A DNA stretch of 52,874 bases from Bacteroides sp. Lineage in GTDB: Bacteria; Bacteroidota; Bacteroidia; Bacteroidales; Bacteroidaceae. Below the pieces are notes generated by a model that saw nothing but the letters and a program-made list of their open reading frames with translations, had not been told where the DNA came from and made no database searches. Positions within the stretch are counted from its first letter, which is position 1. Every line of letters begins with the position of its first letter. This document shows, piece by piece, positions 33,784-41,843 of this stretch. Position numbers and translations under genes: made by a program. The stretch spans positions 1 to 52,874 of the forward strand of contig DXLM01000012.1 in assembly GCA_019414725.1 (NCBI GenBank), given 5' to 3'.

Positions 33784-35648
33784 TTTACTTTAAATTGTAG
33801 TGTGAATATATTGTTGTTCTCAGACGATTCTCTTTGGATAGTACCGTCGATTGCTTTGGCACGGTCGTTTACAGTCCGAAGTCCTATTCCTCTGCTGTTT
33901 GCTTTATGAGGGGTAGTTACAGTACCATCGTCGGTTATTTTCAATGTATATTGCTTTTCGTGCTCAGCATAAAGGCTGACGGAAATACAGTGTGCATTGG
34001 CGTGTTTGACAATATTCATGGTGATTTCCTGAACTATACGGTATAATTCGTATGCTGTTTCATTCGGTATCGGGTTGCACGAACCGGATGTATATGTGAC
34101 TTGTATGCCTGTATTTTCACTTAATTTGTCGGCATATTGATATAATATTTCATCCAGACTTAAATGCTCAAATTCGGGAGGCATCAGCTCATGGGAAATA
34201 TTACGTACATTGTTTCTTACCTCTTTGATGAGCGTACCTAGTTCCTGTACGTTGTCAGAATTTGTGGTATTCTCTATTTTCATTTGTAATCCTAGCAGAT
34301 CGTTGGCAATGCCGTCGTGCAACTCTTTGGCAAAATATTTGCATTCTTCTTCCAGGCCTTCTATGTAGCGTCGCGCTGCATTCAGCTCATTTTCCTGCTG
34401 AAGCAGTTTGATCTTTCTTTCTGCCATTCGTTTTTTGTAGTGCAATGTCAGTATAACTATCAATACGATAACCAGCAGGCATCCGACGCATACGGAGGCT
34501 TTGAGCAGGAAAGCTTGATGTGCCAGTTTCTCTTGTTCCAGTTTGCTGATTTGCAGCTCTTTTTCCTGAGTCTGGAACTTGACATTAAGTTCTGCCATTT
34601 TCTGAGTCAGATTATGCTGTGCTAGCGTGTCTGTCCACATACGTGCGCTGTCCATGTATATATATGCCAGTTGCTTGTTCCCTACAGCATCGTAACATTG
34701 GGCTATTTGTGTCAGTAGTGTTTTAGGCTCGCTGCCTGTGTTCCTTTTACGCAGCCACAACAGATCTTGAAGGGCTTTTGCATAGTTTCCCCTTTTCATC
34801 TCCATACTGGCACGTACCTGAATATAGCCAATGGCTGCGATTCCGGAAGATGGAATTTCTTTCAGAAGCTTGTCTCCAAGCTGAAGATACCAGTTTACCG
34901 AATCTGCTTGCTCTTTCTTTTCGAATATTCTTAATAATGAGGGCATACATCTTATTTTCCATGTCGTGGAGTTATTGCCGGCTTGACTGGCTATTTCCCA
35001 GGCTTTTCGGATTGAATATTCTGCTTCGTCCAGCTTGTTTACTTCAACTTTAATGCCGCTACGAAGCTGCCAGGTATGGAATGCTACAAATATGTCATTG
35101 CTGTCTTGTGCATGCTGGGCGGCCAGATCTGTATATTTTTCGGCTTCGTTTAACAGACGTATGTTGAAGTAAAATATAGAAACGTTGTTGTAAATATGTG
35201 TAATCCATCCTTCGTCTTTGTATTTTAGGGCAGCATCGAGGGCCTTATTGTAGTAGTAAATGGTTAAGTCGTTCATGTGCTGCCGGCGATAAAAGATAGC
35301 AAGGTCATTGTATACACTGATGTGTTTTTCCAGATCTTTGATTTGTGGCAGATAAGGAAGAACACTTTTTTTCATGTTGAAGGCTTCGTTATCTTTCCCT
35401 ACGTACGACATAAGGGTAGCTTGTTCATTCAATAGGATGGGGTATACAGGAGATTGTTTTGCTTCGGGCATGGCAAAGGCACTGTCGAAAGTCTGCTGGG
35501 CTTGATCAAGTTCACCTTTTTCCATTAAGCTGGCTGCACGTTCATATAACCTCATCAGCAATGTGTCGGCTGGTATTGTTTCTGAATGGAGCGGACAGAT
35601 TCCCGATAATAGCAGTATCAACAGTAAATAGCGGTATATTTTTTTCAT
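33780..35648 (-). CDS. TPR-containing sensor histidine kinase
   Basis: 622 residues. A signal peptide (YLLLILLLSGICPLHS) leads to a periplasmic domain of TPR-like helical repeats (about residues 25-370), then one transmembrane helix (SVCVGCLLVIVLIVILTL), a coiled coil, a HisKA_3 dimerisation region with the phosphorylated His in KELHDGIANDLLGLQ, and a HATPase domain (YRIVQEITMNIVKHA, LKITDDGT, SRGIGLRTVNDRA). The frame opens at 35699, but a -7 box at 35676-35683 lies inside that extension, so ATG 35648 is chosen. It is the partner of the overlapping response regulator. Confidence 0.9.
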   Translation of the reverse strand: MKKIYRYLLLILLLSGICPLHSETIPADTLLMRLYERAASLMEKGELDQAQQTFDSAFAMPEAKQSPVYPILLNEQATLMSYVGKDNEAFNMKKSVLPYLPQIKDLEKHISVYNDLAIFYRRQHMNDLTIYYYNKALDAALKYKDEGWITHIYNNVSIFYFNIRLLNEAEKYTDLAAQHAQDSNDIFVAFHTWQLRSGIKVEVNKLDEAEYSIRKAWEIASQAGNNSTTWKIRCMPSLLRIFEKKEQADSVNWYLQLGDKLLKEIPSSGIAAIGYIQVRASMEMKRGNYAKALQDLLWLRKRNTGSEPKTLLTQIAQCYDAVGNKQLAYIYMDSARMWTDTLAQHNLTQKMAELNVKFQTQEKELQISKLEQEKLAHQAFLLKASVCVGCLLVIVLIVILTLHYKKRMAERKIKLLQQENELNAARRYIEGLEEECKYFAKELHDGIANDLLGLQMKIENTTNSDNVQELGTLIKEVRNNVRNISHELMPPEFEHLSLDEILYQYADKLSENTGIQVTYTSGSCNPIPNETAYELYRIVQEITMNIVKHANAHCISVSLYAEHEKQYTLKITDDGTVTTPHKANSRGIGLRTVNDRAKAIDGTIQRESSENNNIFTLQFKVK

Positions 35649-35675
35649 AGTGTTTAGCCGTGAATGTTCTGAGAG

Positions 35676-35683
35676 CAAATATA
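35676..35683 (-). promoter_or_regulatory. -7 box of the histidine kinase operon
   Basis: The minus strand reads TATATTTG, matching TAnnTTTG, 27 nt upstream of ATG 35648. A small hairpin TCACCT-TTTT-AGGTGA lies further upstream at 35744-35759. Confidence 0.55.
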
Positions 35684-35877
35684 CGGCTTTTATTTCCATT
35701 ATTTCTTTATCAGGAAGATTTTACTTATGATTTAAAAAAATAATCACCTTTTTAGGTGACAAATAGTAATCAGTTTTATTTGTTAATTTGCAAAAACAGC
35801 AATAAAGAGAAGTTTGCTTGCTCAATATGGAGCGGGTGAACTGGGGTGGAAAGCTAATAACATAAAAATAAAGGCAT

Positions 35878-36609
35878 ATGTATATGAGAGTATTAGGAAC
35901 AACAGCATGTTCTATTGTTGCATTGATTTTATCTTCTTGTGGTGGAAGCACATCTTCTTCGGAAGGTATGTTGGGTGAAATTCCTGCATATTATGAAAAG
36001 CAGGGATTGGATTTTTGTGCTCAGGTATCAGAAATAGGTAAGGCAAGTGGGTATTCGCAAGATCAGGAAACAGTTGAGAAAGTGGTTAAACTGGCAATGG
36101 ATCTTTCGGAGAAAAGCAAGGAAGAAGGAAAGACACTGGCTGATAAGTTGATTGGGAAGGTTGTAAGTTATCAGGAAACGGAGGGCTTGCCTTATAAAGT
36201 TGTATCGGATGTAACTATTACGGATATTGAATTACCTTCTTTTACTTTCAATTCGTTCATGTTCGACGAACTGAAAGTTGAGCTGAAATATCAGGTTGTT
36301 GCTACGGAAGACATATCAGAACGTTATCTTTTTACATATTGCTTTATAACGGATACGGAAGGAAATAATCTGGATTGTGCCTCGTTTACCGGAAAGGCTG
36401 AAGGGAACCCTATAGCCGCAGGTGATACGGTAACGGTTGCTGATGCTATTAAGATAGCAATGGTATCTGCTGATGTCTTGAATAAATTTCACACTTTGAA
36501 ATTTGTTTCAGAAGCTACTTATGAAGAACAGCGTGAAACTATTAATAAGCAGATGGAACAATGGATTAAGGAGTATGAAACGAAAATGACTCCGGAAGAA
36601 AAACAGTAA
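35878..36609 (+). CDS. Small exported lipoprotein of unknown function
   Basis: 243 residues with a lipoprotein signal peptide ending LSSC (Cys21), followed by GGSTSSSEG. The mature part has an N-terminal helical section (EKQGLDFCAQVSEIGKA), a beta-sandwich-like middle (ITDIELPSFTFNSFMF, ELKVELKYQVV) and a charged C-terminal helix. It is not recognised. A second ATG two codons in (35884) is equally possible. It diverges from the two-component pair and ends at its own hairpin. Confidence 0.7.
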   Translation: MYMRVLGTTACSIVALILSSCGGSTSSSEGMLGEIPAYYEKQGLDFCAQVSEIGKASGYSQDQETVEKVVKLAMDLSEKSKEEGKTLADKLIGKVVSYQETEGLPYKVVSDVTITDIELPSFTFNSFMFDELKVELKYQVVATEDISERYLFTYCFITDTEGNNLDCASFTGKAEGNPIAAGDTVTVADAIKIAMVSADVLNKFHTLKFVSEATYEEQRETINKQMEQWIKEYETKMTPEEKQ

Positions 36610-36678
36610 TGACTGATAGAAATATTGGGGCTTTGGAAGAAGCCTGAATGTCCTTTTTATTTAAAAATGGTTGTAAAA

Positions 36679-36735
36679 AATCCCTTCACATTAGCTTGAC
36701 TTTGGAGTGTAAAGCTAAGTGAGGGGATTATTTTT
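36679..36735 (+). terminator. Terminator of the lipoprotein gene
   Basis: An imperfect stem (AATCCC..TCAC..TTAGCTT with AAGCTAA..GTGA..GGGATT) is followed by TTATTTTTTAA. It lies 70 bp after the lipoprotein stop and 30 bp from the convergent sulfatase stop. Confidence 0.65.
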
Positions 36736-36759
36736 TAAGTGTATCAGATATGAATTATG

Positions 36760-38256
36760 TTAGAAAGTAGGTAATGTTACTTTAAAGAGGTCGCTGGGTT
36801 GGTGTTCACGCTGGATGACCTCTAACATTTTTTTTACTATTGACGGATTTTGACTGGCTACATCGTGATCTTCATGCAGATCTTCCTTCAAGTTGTATAG
36901 TGATGGGATTCCTTTCTTGATGATAAGTTTCCAGTCGCCCATACGTACTGCCATCTGATCGGTTTCATGGAACTCCCAGTATAGGAATTCATGTTCTTTC
37001 TGTTTTTTGTCGTTCCCCAGAAGGGTAGGGGCGAAGGATATTCCGTCGAAATGATCTTTATTCTTATCTGGTAACTTTTTGTCACCTATCAGTTCGCAGA
37101 AAGTGGGCAGGATATCATAAAAAGCAAGTTGGTGGTCGTTGGTTGTTCCGCTTGCAATATGTCCTGGCCAGCGTACGATGAATGGAATACGGATGCCTCC
37201 TTCATGGCATTGGCGCTTCAGGCCTCTTAGCTTGCCGTCTCGTCCGAAGAATTCAGGATCGGCTCCTCCTTCTTCGTGAGGCCCGTTGTCGCTGCTAAAG
37301 AAAACGATGGTATTTTCATCCAGTCCTTTTTCTTTGAGCTTTTTCAGAATTTCTCCTACGTAGCTGTCCAAACGGGTAATCATACCGGCAAAGTGTGCAT
37401 GAGTGTGGTCAGAAGGATTATATCGTGATCCTTTTTCGCCGCCCCATGTCTTGTCGGTAAAGAATTTCTTTTTATAATCGTTAAAGATGGAGTCGTGTGG
37501 TTGTGCCAGTTCTGCATGGGGAAGGGTGTATGTAAAAATGCCGCAGAACGGTTGCTCTCCAGTTTGTGCGTCCAGCCATTTCAGTGCTTCTTGATGAATA
37601 AGGTCTGCCGAATATTGCGGGCGTTTGAAATAGTCGTCACCAAACATCGGGTACTTGATATTTTCTTCTAGTACGATACGTTTCACTTCCTTGTCGCCTT
37701 TCGAACGGCTATAGCGATTCAAAAAATTGGGATAGTATAAGTGTGCCTGGAACTGACATATGTATCCGTAGAATTCGTCTACGCCTCGCTTGTCGGGAGT
37801 AGACCAGGAGCCTTCGTAACCTCCTGCCCATTTGCCGAACATACCGGTTGTGTATCCGTTCTTCTTCATGACTTCGGGGAGGATAACATGAGCTGAATCG
37901 TATGGTTCCTGACCGACAACTGCGTAATCTTGGTTCTCTCCGTAGGTTACGACTGCCGATTGAGGCCAGTATTCCTTGTTGCCTCGTACGTGAGTGTGGC
38001 CGCTATGTTGCCCGGTCATCAGGGTTGCACGTGAAGGAGCACTTACAGGACTTCCTGCGTATGCTTGTGTAAAACGCATCCCTTCTGCTGCCATTTGGTC
38101 GATATGAGGGGTATTTATGTATTTCTGACCATAGCAACCTAAGTCTCCATATCCCATGTCGTCGCATAGTATAAAGATGATATTAGGAGCTTTATGCTGG
38201 GAGAAGGCGCTGGCAGTACTTATTAGGGCAGATAAAATCAAGCATTCTTTTTTCAT
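36760..38256 (-). CDS. Serine-type sulfatase (S1 family, exported)
   Basis: Hydrolyses a sulfate ester on an unidentified substrate. The 498-residue protein has a signal peptide ending SAFSQ, the metal-binding IIFILCDDMGYGDLGCYGQ, and the maturation motif S72-A-P-S-R followed by ATLMTGQ. The first residue is Ser, so it needs an anaerobic maturase such as the one at 12.2-13.4 kb. FSSDNGPHEEGG and GDWKLI give later active-site residues. It stands alone, with no SusCD or polysaccharide-degrading neighbour, so the substrate cannot be inferred. Confidence 0.92.
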   Translation of the reverse strand: MKKECLILSALISTASAFSQHKAPNIIFILCDDMGYGDLGCYGQKYINTPHIDQMAAEGMRFTQAYAGSPVSAPSRATLMTGQHSGHTHVRGNKEYWPQSAVVTYGENQDYAVVGQEPYDSAHVILPEVMKKNGYTTGMFGKWAGGYEGSWSTPDKRGVDEFYGYICQFQAHLYYPNFLNRYSRSKGDKEVKRIVLEENIKYPMFGDDYFKRPQYSADLIHQEALKWLDAQTGEQPFCGIFTYTLPHAELAQPHDSIFNDYKKKFFTDKTWGGEKGSRYNPSDHTHAHFAGMITRLDSYVGEILKKLKEKGLDENTIVFFSSDNGPHEEGGADPEFFGRDGKLRGLKRQCHEGGIRIPFIVRWPGHIASGTTNDHQLAFYDILPTFCELIGDKKLPDKNKDHFDGISFAPTLLGNDKKQKEHEFLYWEFHETDQMAVRMGDWKLIIKKGIPSLYNLKEDLHEDHDVASQNPSIVKKMLEVIQREHQPSDLFKVTLPTF

Positions 38257-38330
38257 GGTATTGTTAGGTTTTTATTCGATAAGTATTGTAAAAATATGCT
38301 ATTGTAAGGTTTCTCCAAGGTATATTATTA

Positions 38331-38338
38331 CAAAGTTA
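38331..38338 (-). promoter_or_regulatory. -7 box of the sulfatase gene
   Basis: The minus strand reads TAACTTTG, matching TAnnTTTG, 74 nt upstream of the start codon. Confidence 0.5.
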
Positions 38339-38410
38339 ATTAAATCGTTGTAATTCTTTGTCTTACATGATCTTAAATAGTGTAAATAGGGATGAGCCTA
38401 TGGATATAGT

Positions 38411-38455
38411 ATACTAGATATCAGCTTGAGTGTTTTTCAAGTTGGTATCTAGTAT
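38411..38455 (-). terminator. Hairpin after the 2-hydroxyacid dehydrogenase gene
   Basis: A 10-bp outer stem (ATACTAGATA with TATCTAGTAT) continues, after one mismatch, into an 8-bp inner stem with one wobble. It lies 6 bp past the stop. The leftward T run is weak, so it may act as a 3'-end stabiliser rather than a clean terminator. Confidence 0.6.
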
Positions 38456-38461
38456 TCTGTT

Positions 38462-39409
38462 TTATAAGATAATGTTTTGCTGCTTTCCTTCCAGCCATGT
38501 TTTGATATTTTGGAATACAATTTCTGCCCGCGCTTCCATTGACTCGGCAGAAGCGAAGGCTATATGCGGAGTTACAATTGTATTTTTACTGTGCAGTAAC
38601 GGATGATTTGTATCGAGTGGAGGTTCATTTTCGAATACATCGATTCCGGCTCCGCTTAGATATCCTTCGTTTAAGGCTTGGGCTAGTGCTTCCGAATCAA
38701 TTACTCCTCCACGGGCTGTATTTATTAAATAAGCTCCCTGTTTCATTTTGCTGATACGTTCTGCATTAATCAGGTGATGAGTTTCGGGAGTGAGCGGACA
38801 GTGAAGTGATACGATGTCTGATTGTTCCAGCAGTTCATCTAGTGTTACGAAATGAATGAAGGAAGGTTCATTACCCGTTACATGACGTTTGTTGCCTAAA
38901 ATTGTACATCCGAAAGCGTGGCACAGTTCGGCTGTACGTGTTCCGATGGCTCCTGCTCCTACGATACCGACAGTCTTTCCTCTCAGTTCACATCCTACCA
39001 GGCCGTCTTTTGTCCTTCCTTCCCGACAGCGTTCAGATACCTGAGGTACGTTTCGGAGTAAGGAAATCATCATGCAAAGGACCAGCTCTGCTACCGATTG
39101 TGTAGAATATCCTGCAGCATTGCTTACTTGTATTCCTTTGGCGCGGGCTGCTTCAAGATCAACATGGTCTACACCTGTGAAGGCAACATCAATATATTTG
39201 AGTTTTGAACAGCTGTTGATAACTTCTGCTCTCAACGGCATGTTGGCTATCATAATAATGTCAGCATCTTTAGCTTCTTCTATTTGAACTGCTGGATCGG
39301 TATTTTTAGGATAGGCCTTAAATTCATGCCCGGCTTCTGTTAGTGGAGCTATGTGGCGTTGCAGGGATGATTCGCTGATTCCCAATGATTCTAATAATAC
39401 GATTTTCAT
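38462..39409 (-). CDS. D-isomer-specific 2-hydroxyacid dehydrogenase
   Basis: An NAD-dependent dehydrogenase of 315 residues. The catalytic domain flanks a Rossmann domain with GKTVGIVGAGAIGTRTAEL, the substrate/NAD regions SLHCPLTPETHHLIN and LINTARGGVIDSEAL (catalytic Arg), and the C-terminal IVTPHIAFASAES with the active-site His. Members include glycerate, phosphoglycerate and lactate dehydrogenases; the short length without an ACT domain disfavours classical SerA. It is monocistronic. Confidence 0.9.
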   Translation of the reverse strand: MKIVLLESLGISESSLQRHIAPLTEAGHEFKAYPKNTDPAVQIEEAKDADIIMIANMPLRAEVINSCSKLKYIDVAFTGVDHVDLEAARAKGIQVSNAAGYSTQSVAELVLCMMISLLRNVPQVSERCREGRTKDGLVGCELRGKTVGIVGAGAIGTRTAELCHAFGCTILGNKRHVTGNEPSFIHFVTLDELLEQSDIVSLHCPLTPETHHLINAERISKMKQGAYLINTARGGVIDSEALAQALNEGYLSGAGIDVFENEPPLDTNHPLLHSKNTIVTPHIAFASAESMEARAEIVFQNIKTWLEGKQQNIIL

Positions 39410-39455
39410 TTTCTTAGTTTATTTATAGTTGTATAAAGGTTCTTGGTATGTTCAG

Positions 39456-40385
39456 TTAGAACCATTTTATTCTGCGGAAAATGATGAAAGCCATGGCCGA
39501 TAGGAAGATCGATGAAAAAACAATGATAGAAAAAGCATGTGGAACTTCTTCTATATGTATGTCGACATTCATACCGTAGAAACTGGCTATCAGTGTAGGG
39601 ACCATCAGAATGATAGACAGACTTGTCATACGTTTCATGATGGTATTTACGTTATTCGATATGATTGATGCAAAGGCGTCCATTGTTCCGGTCAGGATAT
39701 CGCTGTAGATATTTACCATATTGTGAGCCTGTTTCAGTTCAATCAGGACGTCGTCTGTCAGTTCTGGATTTTGGTAATCTTTCTCATTGAAAATGTTTTG
39801 TAACTTCCCTACCATGACTTCATTTCCGCGGATGGAAGTGTTGAAGTATACCAATGTCTTCTGCAGATTCATCAAGCGGAGCAAGTCTTCATTTCTGATA
39901 CTTTGCTCTAATTCCTTTTCTGCCATGCTTACTTCGTTGTTTATCTGCTTTAAATATTTTAGAAACCATACAGCTGATGAATAGATAATGCGTAAGATCA
40001 GCTCGTATTTATTCGGAATATTGATTGATTTGCGGCAGATATGCTGAATGAAATCAGGTATCATTTCGGTTGAATGGTAGCAGATGGATACTATAATTTC
40101 ATTGTTAGTAATAATACCAATGGGTACAGTTGTGTATGGCACCTTCTGATTAGGTGTTTGTACGGGTATACGTAAAATGGTAAGTAGCCAATTCCCTTCT
40201 GTATCTGTACGAGGACGTTCGTCGGTATCGGCTATATCGTTTAAAAAGGAAGTTGGAACTTTTAGATCTTCTCTTAAAAATTTGAAATCATCATCGGTAG
40301 GGCATTCTACATTTACCCAGCAGTTAGGAAGCCAGTTGTTTTTTTCTACGAAACCTCCTGTTTCACTGTAAAGATACTTTCTCAT
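39456..40385 (-). CDS. corA: CorA-family divalent cation transporter
   Basis: A 309-residue inner-membrane channel for Mg2+ or a related metal. The N-terminal two-thirds form the cytoplasmic funnel; the C-terminus has two transmembrane helices with the selectivity signature YGMN (GMN at 271-273) between them and a basic tail (FRRIKWF). The ORF is complete. The 5' leader (40386 to about 40515) can fold into a long stem and can pair with the ribosome binding site, suggesting post-transcriptional control. Confidence 0.9.
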   Translation of the reverse strand: MRKYLYSETGGFVEKNNWLPNCWVNVECPTDDDFKFLREDLKVPTSFLNDIADTDERPRTDTEGNWLLTILRIPVQTPNQKVPYTTVPIGIITNNEIIVSICYHSTEMIPDFIQHICRKSINIPNKYELILRIIYSSAVWFLKYLKQINNEVSMAEKELEQSIRNEDLLRLMNLQKTLVYFNTSIRGNEVMVGKLQNIFNEKDYQNPELTDDVLIELKQAHNMVNIYSDILTGTMDAFASIISNNVNTIMKRMTSLSIILMVPTLIASFYGMNVDIHIEEVPHAFSIIVFSSIFLSAMAFIIFRRIKWF

Positions 40386-40515
40386 TGCGTTGCTCCTTTC
40401 TTATTTTGTATCCGCCGGTGGTGTGAGCAAGGCAATAAATGGATTCAAAACCTCGCTTACTCCCGGAGGAGAAGGTTAATACTACTTGTGCACGTTCGCG
40501 AGTTTGAATCGTCCA
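40386..40515 (-). promoter_or_regulatory. Structured leader of corA (riboswitch-like candidate)
   Basis: In the minus-strand RNA, GATTCAAACTCGC (40510-40498) pairs with GCGAGGTTTTGAATC (40456-40442): a 13-bp stem with a 2-nt bulge. It encloses a CUCC-UCCG-GGAG hairpin with a UNCG-type tetraloop (40460-40471). Nearer the gene, TTGCTC (40430-40425) can pair with GAGCAA (40395-40390), which overlaps the AAAGGAG ribosome binding site. I do not recognise a known riboswitch class. Confidence 0.45.
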
Positions 40516-40540
40516 TGATTATTTTTATTTTTAGGTTACA

Positions 40541-40571
40541 AAAAAAGTTCGTCTTGTGAACGAACTTTTTT
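40541..40571 (-). terminator. Terminator of the tRNA-Asn genes
   Basis: A perfect 12-bp inverted repeat (AAAAAAGTTCGT with ACGAACTTTTTT, 7-nt loop) directly after the last tRNA-Asn. Leftward it continues as a T run. Confidence 0.85.
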
Positions 40572-40572
40572 G

Positions 40573-40646
40573 CTCTTCAGGTTGGACTTGAACCAACGAC
40601 CCTCTGATTAACAGTCAGATGCTCTAACCGACTGAGCTACTGAAGA
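40573..40646 (-). tRNA. tRNA-Asn (GTT), distal copy
   Basis: 74 nt on the minus strand. Acceptor TCTTCAG pairs with CTGAAGA, D-arm AGCTCAGTCGGTTAGAGC, anticodon loop TGTTAAT giving GTT, T-loop GTTCAAGTC, discriminator G. Identical to the copy 99 bp upstream. Confidence 0.95.
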
Positions 40647-40671
40647 AGATTAATATGTTTAAAAAGAATGG

Positions 40672-40745
40672 CTCTTCAGGTTGGACTTGAACCAACGACC
40701 CTCTGATTAACAGTCAGATGCTCTAACCGACTGAGCTACTGAAGA
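40672..40745 (-). tRNA. tRNA-Asn (GTT), proximal copy
   Basis: 74 nt, identical in sequence to the copy at 40573-40646 and with the same cloverleaf. Separated from it by 25 nt; both probably come from the -7 box at 40767-40774. Confidence 0.95.
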
Positions 40746-40766
40746 AGGTTTTTCTCAATTGCGTGG

Positions 40767-40774
40767 CAAAGGTA
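40767..40774 (-). promoter_or_regulatory. -7 box of the tRNA-Asn pair
   Basis: The minus strand reads TACCTTTG, matching TAnnTTTG, 22 nt upstream of the first tRNA-Asn. Confidence 0.55.
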
Positions 40775-40797
40775 GTAGGATATTTTGAAATATGCAA

Positions 40798-40805
40798 TAT
40801 CTTTG
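40798..40805 (+). promoter_or_regulatory. -7 box of the PfkB-family kinase gene
   Basis: TATCTTTG matches TAnnTTTG, 18 nt before the ATG at 40824. It diverges from the tRNA-Asn promoter, with the two -7 boxes 23 bp apart. Confidence 0.6.
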
Positions 40806-40823
40806 CAAAAAAAATATTGATAA

Positions 40824-41810
40824 ATGGATAAAATTATTGGAATGGGCAATGCTTTGGTCGATGTTTTGGTCTTAATCGATAGTGATGAGGTGCTAAATGA
40901 CCTGAATTTGCCTAAAGGAAGTATGCAGTTAATAGACGAGGACACATTATTTAATATACGTACTAAGACAGCTGGGCAGAAACTTCATCGGGCAACTGGA
41001 GGAGCTGCAGCTAATACAATATGTGCACTTGCAGGGCTGGATGCAGAAGTTGGATTTATTGGGAAAATTGGTACAGATGAATTCGGACAATTTTTTGAGC
41101 GGACATTAAAAAAAAGAGGAATAGAAACTTCTTTGTTGAAATGTGACTGCCCTTCGGGAGTTGCTTCCACATTTGTATCACCTTGTGGTGAACGTACTTT
41201 TGGTACATATTTGGGAGCATCAGCCAAACTTTGTGCTGATGACTTGTCGCGTTCAATGTTCGAAGGTTATTCCTATTTTTATATTGAAGGTTATTTGTTG
41301 CAGGATCATGATCTTATTGTACGTGCCATGCAATTAGCAAAAGAGGCTGGTTTGCAAATCTGTCTTGATATGGCTAGCTACAATGTGGTTGAGGCCGAGC
41401 GTGAGTTTTTCGATATGTTGATTACAAAATATGTGGATATTGTATTTGCTAATGAAAGCGAAGCACGCGCCTATACGGGTAAAGGACCTGAAGAAGCTTT
41501 ACAGGAAATATCATCTAAATGCAGCATTGTAGTCATAAAAACAGGTAAAAGTGGTTCATTGGTAAAAAAAGGTACTGAGGTTATTCGTGTAAATCCTTTC
41601 CCTGTCAAGAAAGTAGTTGATACAACGGGGGCTGGCGATTTTTATGCAGCAGGTTTCTTATATGGTCTTACATGTGGCTATTCACTTGAAAAGTGTGCAC
41701 AGATAAGTTCCATTTTGGCTGGGTATGTTATTCAGACAGTGGGAACAGCCCTGACAAAGAAGAAATGGAACGAAATAAAGTTAAATATTGAGTCCGTCTT
41801 GCAGGCTTGA
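40824..41810 (+). CDS. PfkB-family kinase, adenosine-kinase-like
   Basis: A sugar or nucleoside kinase of 328 residues. It starts MGNALVDVLV, has the substrate-binding GGAAANTICALAGLDAEVGFIG and the C-terminal ATP/catalytic signature DTTGAGDFYAAGFLYGL with the catalytic Asp. The N-terminal pattern is closest to adenosine kinases, but substrate is hard to tell within this family. It is 33 bp before the S41 protease gene and may be co-transcribed with it. Confidence 0.88.
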   Translation: MDKIIGMGNALVDVLVLIDSDEVLNDLNLPKGSMQLIDEDTLFNIRTKTAGQKLHRATGGAAANTICALAGLDAEVGFIGKIGTDEFGQFFERTLKKRGIETSLLKCDCPSGVASTFVSPCGERTFGTYLGASAKLCADDLSRSMFEGYSYFYIEGYLLQDHDLIVRAMQLAKEAGLQICLDMASYNVVEAEREFFDMLITKYVDIVFANESEARAYTGKGPEEALQEISSKCSIVVIKTGKSGSLVKKGTEVIRVNPFPVKKVVDTTGAGDFYAAGFLYGLTCGYSLEKCAQISSILAGYVIQTVGTALTKKKWNEIKLNIESVLQA

Positions 41811-41843
41811 GCAGAATAATATGTTTATTTGCAAGCTAAAATC

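Noticed and set aside
40573..40745. Duplicated 77-bp segment, possible CRISPR or direct-repeat array
   Set aside because: The two repeats are complete tRNA-Asn genes; no further units exist. I see no CRISPR array anywhere in the window.
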